Below, one piece after another: positions 1 through 5,252 of a stretch of DNA of 8,371 nucleotides. Under the pieces are notes generated by a model. That model saw only the letters and a list, made by a program, of their open reading frames with translations. It was not told the origin of the DNA and did not search any database. Source of the DNA: Methanosarcinales archaeon (GTDB lineage: Archaea > Halobacteriota > Methanosarcinia > Methanosarcinales > Methanogasteraceae); assembly GCA_030640725.1 (NCBI GenBank), contig DAOWIV010000271.1, positions 1 to 8,371 of the forward strand. Reading direction: 5' to 3'. Numbering within the stretch: the first letter of the stretch is position 1; each line of letters opens with the position of its first letter. Position numbers and translations under genes: made by a program.

Positions 1-70
1 GGAAATTTTAGAGGCATGCAGCCCTACGCTGCTGGTTTTGATTTTTGGGTGGGAAACTTGGGTTACAACC

Positions 71-81
71 AAATAATATAA
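71..81 (+). promoter_or_regulatory. Candidate archaeal TATA box for the plus-strand gene pair
   Basis: The AT-only run AAATAATATAA resembles an archaeal TATA element. A start site about 25 bases downstream would fall near position 100-106, leaving a leader of about 70 bases before the zinc-finger gene. The left arm of an inverted repeat (89-98) would lie between this box and the start site. The position is inferred from sequence alone; no BRE is clear enough to add support. Confidence 0.4.
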
Positions 82-88
82 CAATCAC

Positions 89-142
89 TATCATACACTT
101 TGGCGCGGGGTTAGTGACCTAAAAGTAGTATTGTGTATGATA
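89..142. promoter_or_regulatory. Perfect 10-bp inverted repeat in the leader of the zinc-finger/PH gene pair
   Basis: TATCATACAC at 89-98 is the exact reverse complement of GTGTATGATA at 133-142, with a 34-base spacer. The arms flank the expected transcription start downstream of the TATA-like box at 71-81. They could be two half-sites of a regulator, or a long-range stem in the leader RNA. A second short pairing, TCACTA (85-90) with TAGTGA (112-117), shares two bases with the left arm and would compete with it. The function is not known. Confidence 0.5.
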
Positions 143-174
143 CCAAGAACTAAAATCAAGGGATGTGTGTAACA

Positions 175-348
175 ATGGTAAAAGGATTTTGTGCATCATG
201 CGGAATTGATGTAGGGGGATTTATGAAGCCACCCGGTTTCCAGTGTCCCGGCTGCAAGAAAGTGTTCTGCAGGGACTGTTCGCCAACGAGAGGATTTTTA
301 TTCAAAAAACATTATTGCCCCGATTGTGGGGTAGGACTGTCAGGATAA
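175..348 (+). CDS. Small cross-brace (FYVE/RING/AN1-like) zinc-binding protein
   Basis: This protein of 57 residues has eight cysteines in four CxxC pairs (C6/C9, C24/C27, C32/C35, C48/C51). The spacing is C-x2-C-x14-C-x2-C-x4-C-x2-C-x12-C-x2-C. That order is typical of two-zinc, cross-braced treble-clef modules such as FYVE, C4C4 RING (TFIIH p44 type) and, with H46-x-C48, AN1 fingers. The basic RRHHCR patch that binds lipid in true FYVE domains is absent. There is no signal peptide or membrane segment, so it is presumably cytosolic. An in-frame ATG at 163 would add four residues. I prefer 175 because the GGG at 160-162 is immediately next to the earlier ATG but lies about 12 bases before this one. 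The stop is 11 bases before the PH/GRAM-like gene, so the two are probably co-transcribed. Zinc binding is inferred from the cysteine pattern, and the partner or ligand is unknown. Confidence 0.75.
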   Translation: MVKGFCASCGIDVGGFMKPPGFQCPGCKKVFCRDCSPTRGFLFKKHYCPDCGVGLSG

Positions 349-359
349 GGGTTGCTAAA

Positions 360-719
360 ATGCCAATATTTGGGGTAGATGAAGACATGATATTGGAACG
401 ACATGCAACATACGAAGGCGGTGGAGGCATAAAAATTCCAGGGCGAAAAAAAGGTACACTTTTTTTGACAGATAGGCGGATACTCTTTGAGTATGGCGAA
501 GGAGTAATCTCAAAGAAAATGTTTATCCCTTTAAATGAACCAATTTCAAAGATACGTAATGTGAGTGGTGAAGGAGTGATCTCACAAAAATTGGTGATAG
601 AATTGGAGAAGGGTAGCGAAGAACGAGGATATGGGCGTACAGGGAAGGTAAAATTCTCTATGTTTGGTGTGTCGGAATGGATACGAGAGATTCGAATACT
701 CATTACAGGAAGTATATGA
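360..719 (+). CDS. PH/GRAM-like domain protein
   Basis: This 119-residue protein has no signal peptide or membrane helix. Residues about 30-45 contain GTLFLTDRRILFEYG, which matches the strand pair 'G.L.LT..RILF' common in GRAM and bacterial PH-like domains. Alternating beta strands and the closing amphipathic stretch SEWIREIRILI, in the place of the C-terminal helix of this fold, fit the same class. Two copies of GEGVIS[KQ]K stand 24 residues apart. The ATG at 360 is preceded by AAGGG at a usable distance and lies 11 bases after the zinc-finger stop. The same frame is open upstream to about 243, overlapping the zinc-finger gene, so an ancestral or programmed fusion is conceivable. In eukaryotes PH and GRAM domains often bind phosphoinositides; nothing here shows the ligand. 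Assignment to the fold is by motif only. Confidence 0.72.
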   Translation: MPIFGVDEDMILERHATYEGGGGIKIPGRKKGTLFLTDRRILFEYGEGVISKKMFIPLNEPISKIRNVSGEGVISQKLVIELEKGSEERGYGRTGKVKFSMFGVSEWIREIRILITGSI

Positions 720-790
720 GATCAATGGAGTTTGTTTAACCTTGTGATTTATTGGACTTATCAGTTATACTTCACACCGCCACAAAATGA

Positions 791-804
791 GCTTTTTTTA
801 AAGC
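791..804 (+). terminator. Candidate terminator after the PH/GRAM-like gene
   Basis: GCTTT (791-795) and AAAGC (800-804) can pair around a TTTT loop, and the plus strand has seven consecutive T bases at 793-799. Archaeal RNA polymerase terminates at T-runs with or without a hairpin. The site is 72 bases after the PH/GRAM-like stop codon. Confidence 0.4.
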
Positions 805-872
805 CCTGAAACCGTCGTGTTGGTAAATACCTGAGTTCTTGTTTACAGGTGGCTATTAGTTTGTTTCGCCAA

Positions 873-912
873 TAAAAACACTGAAAAAGTAAAATAGGTG
901 CAAATCAGTGTT
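873..912 (-). terminator. Candidate terminator for the rpoL-atpHIKE-pyrH transcript
   Basis: AACACTGA (877-884) and TCAGTGTT (905-912) form a perfect 8-bp inverted repeat with a 20-base spacer. Read on the minus strand, the hairpin runs straight into a run of T bases (complement of the A run at 874-878), as in an intrinsic terminator. It sits about 165 bases beyond the pyrH stop. The repeat element at 924-976, nearer to pyrH, could end transcription instead. Confidence 0.4.
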
Positions 913-923
913 AATATATGCCT

Positions 924-976
924 AAAAACCCTTATTAGACACAGACTTACACAGATGAACACAGATTAAGGTTTTT
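924..976. repeat. Three tandem CACAGA 10-mers enclosed by an imperfect inverted repeat
   Basis: CACAGACTTA (940-949), CACAGATGAA (950-959) and CACAGATTAA (960-969) are head-to-tail 10-base units sharing CACAGA. They are bracketed by AAAAACCCTTA (924-934) and TAAGGTTTTT (967-976), which pair over ten positions if one C is bulged. Similar ACACAGAT-type strings are, to my recollection, scattered through intergenic regions of many prokaryote genomes; this cannot be checked here. The 10-base period is close to one helical turn. Confidence 0.65.
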
Positions 977-1076
977 TGCATAACCCAAGATTTGTCTAAA
1001 GACTCCATACGACACCTGACCATGCCTATAAAAATTGCAGTTTATGCCGTGTGCCCGAGTATAGATATGTGCGCCA

Positions 1077-1742
1077 CTATCTCACATACGTCCCGATCTG
1101 CTCCCCCCGCAGGGCGGTAAGAACGTTCGAAGGGTCGCTCCCGTCGATCACGACTGTGGAAATCCCTGACCGCTCGATGATCTTTGCCGCAAGCATGTCA
1201 AGCGGCAGGTTTGCGCCAGCGCCCATCTTTTCAGCAGCGATAAGCCCGACCAACCGTTCAGGGGAGATCTCGTCCAGTTTCACAGCATCGGGATGCTTCT
1301 TCGGATCTTTCGTATATATCCCGTCTGTTGCTGTGGCATTGATCAGGAGGTCTGCCTGTGCGTGTTCCGCGAGTATGGCGGCAACCGCATCGGTTGTGTG
1401 CCCGGGGACTGTTCCGCCCATGACAACGATCCGCCGGAAAAGCGCTGCAACCACGGCATCCTCCTGTGTTTCAGGCGGGACCGGATACGCATCGCGCCCC
1501 AGAGCGGCGATAAGGAGACGCGCATTCAACCGGGTGACTCCGATTCCGATCGCATCACAGAACGCCTCGTCTGCCTCAAATGTGCGGGCTTTCTCGATAT
1601 AATCGCGGGCGGTTGCCCCGCCACCGACCACCACAAAGACGGTGTGATCCGATGACACAGTCTTAAGTACCCTTGAATATTCGGCGAACCGATGCTGACT
1701 ATGACAGATTACCGAGCCGCCGACCGACAGGACAACGATCAT
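1077..1742 (-). CDS. pyrH: UMP kinase, archaeal type
   Basis: This 221-residue amino acid kinase family protein should phosphorylate UMP to UDP with ATP, a cytosolic step in pyrimidine nucleotide synthesis. Recognisable elements are the N-terminal VGGSVI loop (7-12), GGGATARDYI (40-49), the UMP-site region DAIGIGVTRLNA (63-74), GGTVPGHTTDAVA (109-121) and the nucleotide-binding TDGIYTKDPK (139-148). These elements and the length fit archaeal PyrH rather than the longer bacterial enzyme or isopentenyl phosphate kinase. The ATG overlaps the atpE stop as ATGA (1739-1742), and no Shine-Dalgarno sequence is visible, so translation is probably coupled to atpE. Finding it where the ATP synthase C subunit gene would normally follow is unusual. 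It is the last gene of the minus-strand run. Confidence 0.92.
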   Translation of the reverse strand: MIVVLSVGGSVICHSQHRFAEYSRVLKTVSSDHTVFVVVGGGATARDYIEKARTFEADEAFCDAIGIGVTRLNARLLIAALGRDAYPVPPETQEDAVVAALFRRIVVMGGTVPGHTTDAVAAILAEHAQADLLINATATDGIYTKDPKKHPDAVKLDEISPERLVGLIAAEKMGAGANLPLDMLAAKIIERSGISTVVIDGSDPSNVLTALRGEQIGTYVR

Positions 1743-2296
1743 GTCTGTTCAAACAGGATCTGCGATACCCGTTTCATCGACCGCTCGCTGACCTCGTCCA
1801 TGATCGTATCGAACGTATAATCCAGCCTCACAGTCCCATCATCAGTTTCAAGGAGGATTCCGCCTATACAGTCGATGTCGCCTGCGTAGTTGATCGATCG
1901 ATCGGTACACAGTTGCTCAACGGTCGGTCGATCCTGCTGACTTGAGTACACCCGGGTGGCATCGCCACTCTGCGCATTGATCAGTGACCGCAGGAGCGAT
2001 GCGCTGTCCAGTTCGCGAATGCGCTTCAGTGCCTGACGATAGGTCTCATCCAGTATCTCTTTGCGCATGTTCAGGATCATCCTTCTCACCTCGAGATTCG
2101 CGCCTGAGAGTTCTTGCTTGCTGATGCGCCCTGCCTCAGCCTCAGCGGATGCAACCATCTCGCCCGTTATCCGCTCACCTCTGCGCTTCGCCTCCTCGAT
2201 GATTTTTGAGACCTCGCTGTCACGTTCCGCAGTGATTGCAGAGACCTCATCCTGTGCGCTCTTCAGGATGTCGGAAACGACGTTTTCCAGCCCCAT
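1739..2296 (-). CDS. atpE: A-type ATP synthase subunit E (peripheral stalk)
   Basis: This is a 185-residue subunit E of the archaeal A1Ao ATP synthase. With subunit H it forms the peripheral stalks that hold the catalytic head against rotation. Residues about 1-85 form a long charged helix rich in Glu, Lys and Ala. The C-terminal globular part ends with GGILLETDDGTVRLDYTF followed by a helix and LFEQT, matching the family's conserved tail; the length is normal. The ATG at 2296 is two bases after the atpK stop. The frame is open further upstream, but that part lies inside atpK and is not real. No clear Shine-Dalgarno sequence precedes the start, pointing to coupling with atpK. In the classical order the next gene is atpC; here it is pyrH. 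Confidence 0.93.
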   Translation of the reverse strand: MGLENVVSDILKSAQDEVSAITAERDSEVSKIIEEAKRRGERITGEMVASAEAEAGRISKQELSGANLEVRRMILNMRKEILDETYRQALKRIRELDSASLLRSLINAQSGDATRVYSSQQDRPTVEQLCTDRSINYAGDIDCIGGILLETDDGTVRLDYTFDTIMDEVSERSMKRVSQILFEQT

Positions 2297-2298
2297 GG

Positions 2299-2559
2299 TT
2301 AGATGATCATCATAATCGCGATAACGAATCCGAAGATCACGATGGTTTCCGGAATAACGGTCATGATCAAGCCCTTTCCAAAGAGCTCCTCTTTCTCGGT
2401 AAATGCGCCGACCGCTGCGGAACCGATGTCTTTCTCTGCGATAGCCGAGCCAAGACCGGTTAGTCCAACTGCAAGTCCTGCGCCAATTGCGATCAAACCT
2501 TTCTGGTTTGCCAGTATCAGATCGATATCTGCGCCTGCCAATGCTAATTCTATTGCCAT
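2299..2559 (-). CDS. atpK: A-type ATP synthase subunit K (rotor ring, subunit c)
   Basis: This 86-residue proteolipid has two membrane helices and builds the ion-translocating c-ring. Helix 1 is the glycine-rich stretch at about 21-41 (GAGLAVGLTGLGSAIAEK) and helix 2 is about 63-85. The polar loop between them touches the central stalk. Helix 2 contains PET, whose Glu71 is the expected ion-binding carboxylate. It is a single hairpin, not a duplicated V-type proteolipid. Whether it carries H+ or Na+ cannot be settled by reading; I do not see a helix-1 glutamine of the classical Na+ site. The start lies two bases after the atpI stop. It is preceded by a strong AGAGG Shine-Dalgarno sequence (within the last codons of atpI) about seven bases upstream, consistent with the need for many copies per complex. 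Confidence 0.94.
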   Translation of the reverse strand: MAIELALAGADIDLILANQKGLIAIGAGLAVGLTGLGSAIAEKDIGSAAVGAFTEKEELFGKGLIMTVIPETIVIFGFVIAIMMII

Positions 2560-2561
2560 TA

Positions 2562-4505
2562 TTATTCCTCTGTATAGATTCTATTATATCCAAATGGATC
2601 GTATATTCTGCCCCCACCTTCGTAGAACTTGGTAAAGAATTCTACATACTGCAGCCGGAGCGCATGAAGTCCGGGGGCAATCACGCTCAGTGCTGTGTTG
2701 AGTGCATGTCCAAATATGAATATGATCGCCGCGACGACTATGAAGAGCCCGCCGCTATCAAACATCATCCCCGACATGGTATTGATCGCTGTTGCGATAC
2801 CGATCGATGATAAACCGACCGCAAGCAGCCTTGAGTATGAAAGGACGTTACTCATAATGGACGGTATCTCCATAATAGCGGTACCACCCTCCCCTACAAC
2901 CAGCATGATCACCGCAAGGACGAATACAACTGCACCCGGCAGCATACTCGTAACAACTCCCATCATTCCGAGGAGGAGAAGGAATACGCCGAGTTGCAGC
3001 ACGATCCAGCTGATCTTTTCGAGTATCGCCGCTTTCATGCCGTGTTTCACAAGTACGTTCCGGAACCCGGCGGTAAGCCCTATGTTGATATGTATCACGC
3101 CGATTAAGAGGGTCAGGACAAGAAGGGTGGTTATGATGTGCGTCCTGTGGACCGGATAGGTGATCATCTCGTCACCCAGACCGTGCATGAGTTCGATGGT
3201 TTCCCACCCCGGAATCAATCCTGCAACATGATGCCCTTCGCTAACATGCCCTGCCAGCGAGAATCCAAGGAATTCACCGTATAGTATTCCGAAGAATAGC
3301 GTAACTATGTTACAGTAGATCAGGACTGTGAAGAGTGAGTTCCATCCTTCTCCGTGCAGTTTGGATATGCCGTAAAGGGATATTCCAAGTAAGATTAATG
3401 CATATCCAATATCTCCAAGGATCATTCCATAGAAGAGCGGGAATGCTATAAATACAAATGTAGTTGGGTCTATCTCGTGGTATTTCGGACGGCCATAGAG
3501 ATTCATGACCGCTTCAAACGGCTTCACAATCTTCGGGTTGTCGTATTCGATCGGGACATCTGTCTCGTCGGCGGCAACCTCATCGACTGTTTCTTCATGC
3601 AGTGCGATGTGGACGCGGTCACCGGTCGCCTCTTTGACACGCGATTCCAGTGTCTCGAACTCGTCATCCGGAATCCAGCCATTGATTATGAAAGCGTGCT
3701 CGGATGTCGCGAAGAAGAGTGGTGCCTCCTTCTTCTGGGTATCGATGGAAAGCAGCTCCTCGCTTGCGAGAATGAACTCCTCATACTGCGCTTTCATCGA
3801 ATTGATCTCAGAAGAGAGAGATTCAAGATCTTTTACAAACATGTCGAGCCGGGTTTTAAGTTCGCCAAGCAGTTCGTCAGGCACACCTGACATCGCGGGT
3901 ATATTAACCTCATTGAAGAGGGCATCATTTAGCAGTTCGGCGACCTCGTCAGTGTATTTAGCCGGAACAAATAGCACGATAGTGCCTGTGGTGCCGACAT
4001 ATAACTGGTAATCGGTGGTAATCGGGTTCAGTCCGGCTTCGATCTCTGCACCCTTCTTGATCGTTCCGGTAAAGACATGAAGCGTTTCATATCCTCTACA
4101 GAGATCAAAATTCAAAGGAATTCCTGAAAAAACTCTGATTTCATGTATGTTTGTCTCTGCGTCCTTTATATTTGCCTCGATCTCTGATTTTCTCTTCAGT
4201 TTTTCCAAAACCGCGGACTCAAGTTCATCGAGTTTTTTCCCGAGTTCTGACGATATTTTTTCAGCGCTGGTTGGCTCAAGATACGATTTTTTGATGCCGA
4301 GGAAGTTTGCTATCGAGCGCAGTTTAAGCAGCATCCTTGAGTCCTGATCCACGCCAGCAAGTGGTTTGCCGATGCTGAAGTACTCCTCCCCGGTATACTC
4401 CTCGATATGTACAACATGCAGATCGTGCAGGACCTCTATGGTCGGTTCAAGATGATCTTTGTGACCAACGAACAGCACCCTACGCATCTGCTTTGGCTTC
4501 AGCAT
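2562..4505 (-). CDS. atpI: A-type ATP synthase subunit I (membrane stator, subunit a)
   Basis: This 647-residue protein is the membrane stator subunit that forms the ion half-channels facing the c-ring. The cytoplasmic half (about 1-340) starts with the family-typical MRRVLFVGHKDHLEP and includes coiled-coil stretches near 80-120 and 210-250. The membrane half begins near 349 with FPLFYGMILGDIGYA and contains about seven or eight hydrophobic segments. Arg559 in LSYSRLLAVG is the conserved arginine opposite the c-ring glutamate. Arg617 in HALRLQYVEFF and the ending KFYEGGGRIYDPF are also family hallmarks. I chose the ATG at 4505 because GAGAGG lies seven bases upstream and because a longer frame would run deep into atpH. 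It overlaps the atpH end by 26 bases. The length is normal for the family. Confidence 0.96.
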   Translation of the reverse strand: MLKPKQMRRVLFVGHKDHLEPTIEVLHDLHVVHIEEYTGEEYFSIGKPLAGVDQDSRMLLKLRSIANFLGIKKSYLEPTSAEKISSELGKKLDELESAVLEKLKRKSEIEANIKDAETNIHEIRVFSGIPLNFDLCRGYETLHVFTGTIKKGAEIEAGLNPITTDYQLYVGTTGTIVLFVPAKYTDEVAELLNDALFNEVNIPAMSGVPDELLGELKTRLDMFVKDLESLSSEINSMKAQYEEFILASEELLSIDTQKKEAPLFFATSEHAFIINGWIPDDEFETLESRVKEATGDRVHIALHEETVDEVAADETDVPIEYDNPKIVKPFEAVMNLYGRPKYHEIDPTTFVFIAFPLFYGMILGDIGYALILLGISLYGISKLHGEGWNSLFTVLIYCNIVTLFFGILYGEFLGFSLAGHVSEGHHVAGLIPGWETIELMHGLGDEMITYPVHRTHIITTLLVLTLLIGVIHINIGLTAGFRNVLVKHGMKAAILEKISWIVLQLGVFLLLLGMMGVVTSMLPGAVVFVLAVIMLVVGEGGTAIMEIPSIMSNVLSYSRLLAVGLSSIGIATAINTMSGMMFDSGGLFIVVAAIIFIFGHALNTALSVIAPGLHALRLQYVEFFTKFYEGGGRIYDPFGYNRIYTEE

Positions 4506-4824
4506 GAACCGTCCTCTCAAATTCTGCGAGTAAAAAATCAACCGCGGTGTCGATCCTGCCAGATGCAACATCCTTCAGTGCTTTTGCATCAACCGCCCCC
4601 TTTTGAAGGATCGTTTTCCGCTCTTCAGCTATCCTATTTTTTTCGGCATCCATCAGGTGATCGACGTGATCCCGTGCGCGCTCTTCGGCACTGTTTAAGA
4701 TTTCACGCGCCTCTGCTCTGGCATCGGTGATTACCTTCCGCGTGTCCTCGTGTGCTTGTGCAATCATTGCTTTTGCATCGGATTCCGCCTGTTTGATCCG
4801 TTCAAGGATTTTGCTTTCACTCAT
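4480..4824 (-). CDS. atpH: A-type ATP synthase subunit H (peripheral stalk)
   Basis: This 114-residue, almost wholly helical protein is rich in Ala, Glu, Lys and Arg in coiled-coil spacing. It fits subunit H, which pairs with subunit E in the peripheral stalk. Similarity of low-complexity coiled coils alone would be weak evidence; position directly before atpI, in the classical H-I-K-E order, makes the call firm. I prefer the ATG at 4824 (MSESKILERIK), with GAGG seven bases upstream, over an in-frame GTG at 4836 that would use the Shine-Dalgarno bases as codons. The last 26 bases overlap the start of atpI in another frame. A 42-base gap, with a TATA-like string and a dyad, separates it from rpoL. 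Confidence 0.9.
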   Translation of the reverse strand: MSESKILERIKQAESDAKAMIAQAHEDTRKVITDARAEAREILNSAEERARDHVDHLMDAEKNRIAEERKTILQKGAVDAKALKDVASGRIDTAVDFLLAEFERTVHAEAKADA

Positions 4825-4837
4825 CGATTTCCTCACT

Positions 4838-4858
4838 GGTACACGTACCTTGATAAAT
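4838..4858 (-). promoter_or_regulatory. Dyad and TATA-like string between rpoL and atpH
   Basis: On the minus strand, ATTTATCA (about 4851-4858) resembles a weak TATA element. It is followed at once by GGTAC-GT-GTACC (4838-4849), a dyad with 5-bp arms, and then the GAGG of atpH. This could be an internal promoter or operator allowing atpHIKE to be transcribed apart from rpoL. A start 25 bases from the TATA-like string would fall almost at the atpH start codon, giving a near-leaderless message. Confidence 0.3.
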
Positions 4859-4866
4859 GCTTCGTT

Positions 4867-5145
4867 TTAGATGTTTGCCTGCTCAAGGAACACGTCCTTG
4901 AATTCATCGCACATCGCAGTCAATTTAGCAAGCGCGCTGCGTACCGCATGTATCGGATCCACGCCGCTTGTGCGCACATACATGATCGGTTCGCTGATGC
5001 CGAGATACCTGATATCATAGCTCGCAATCTCGACCGCATCGTCCTCCAGAAGGGTGGATTTCAGCAGGTTCAACAGGGTGTGCGTCTCGCCTGCAAGCTC
5101 CATCTCCAGTTCGGTATCTGTTTTATTCAGGATCTTCAGATTCAT
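4867..5145 (-). CDS. rpoL: DNA-directed RNA polymerase subunit Rpo11 (RpoL)
   Basis: This 92-residue protein is the archaeal homologue of eukaryotic Rpb11. It pairs with Rpo3 to form the assembly platform of RNA polymerase, the counterpart of the bacterial alpha dimer. The hallmark stretch is the N-terminal strand followed by ETHTLLNLLKSTLLED (about 20-35), then VEIASYDIRY and EPIMYVRTS. It closes with the dimerisation helix IHAVRSALAKLTAMCDEF. The length is normal. The frame stays open upstream to 5346, but that extension has no resemblance to the family. The ATG at 5145 begins the expected MNLKIL, with GGAG 11 bases upstream, slightly long spacing. It is the first gene of a run that continues into atpH after 42 bases. 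This gene is the strongest evidence that the window is archaeal. Confidence 0.95.
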   Translation of the reverse strand: MNLKILNKTDTELEMELAGETHTLLNLLKSTLLEDDAVEIASYDIRYLGISEPIMYVRTSGVDPIHAVRSALAKLTAMCDEFKDVFLEQANI

Positions 5146-5191
5146 CCGGTTACATACTCCATGTCTTTGCAATTGCCTTGTAGTGCAGTAT

Positions 5192-5204
5192 TGAAATATC
5201 TTAT
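5192..5204 (-). promoter_or_regulatory. Candidate rpoL operon promoter (TATA-like)
   Basis: On the minus strand the string ATAAGATATTTCAA includes an AT-rich TATA-like core. It lies 47-59 bases upstream of the rpoL ATG. A start site about 25 bases downstream would leave a leader of roughly 25 bases that contains the GGAG at 5157-5160. The sequence is only moderately close to the archaeal consensus. Confidence 0.35.
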
Positions 5205-5226
5205 GCTTCAAGGTATCGTTTGTTTC

Positions 5227-5252
5227 GGTGGCGGTGATGGGTGGCGGCGATG
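5227..5252. repeat. 13-bp tandem duplication upstream of rpoL
   Basis: GGTGGCGGTGATG (5227-5239) is followed without a gap by GGTGGCGGCGATG (5240-5252); the copies differ at one base. The pair lies just upstream of the rpoL TATA-like string relative to transcription. It could be a duplicated regulator site or a simple slippage product. Confidence 0.6.

Larger units (their letters stand above)
720..1076. other. Gene-free convergent intergenic region with nested repeats
   Basis: This 357-base AT-rich stretch lies between the ends of two convergent gene groups. I see no coding region in it. It holds a T-rich hairpin close to the plus-strand genes (791-804), an 8-bp hairpin with a T-tract on the minus strand (873-912), and a cluster of three CACAGA-type 10-mers inside an imperfect inverted repeat (924-976). 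No tRNA or other recognisable RNA gene is visible. Confidence 0.7.

Noticed and set aside
1..81. Open frame from the window edge to a TAA at 79-81, possibly the end of a gene starting outside
   Set aside because: A second forward frame and a reverse frame are also open here, and 26 codons without a stop is unremarkable. No protein family is recognisable.
302..703. Long minus-strand open frame opposite the zinc-finger/PH genes
   Set aside because: Its translation lacks family features, while the plus-strand products have clear cysteine and PH/GRAM patterns and plausible start signals.
1051..1602. Plus-strand open frame of 183 codons
   Set aside because: It is the antisense shadow of pyrH, with Ser/Ala/Arg-rich low-complexity translation.
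2302..2311. Perfect 10-bp palindrome GATGATCATC at the end of atpK
   Set aside because: It is explained by the codons for the terminal Met-Ile-Ile residues, and without a loop it makes a poor hairpin.
2297..2617. Upstream extension of the atpE frame through atpK
   Set aside because: The extension is Arg-rich nonsense read out of frame through atpK. The family start MGLENV lies two bases after the atpK stop.
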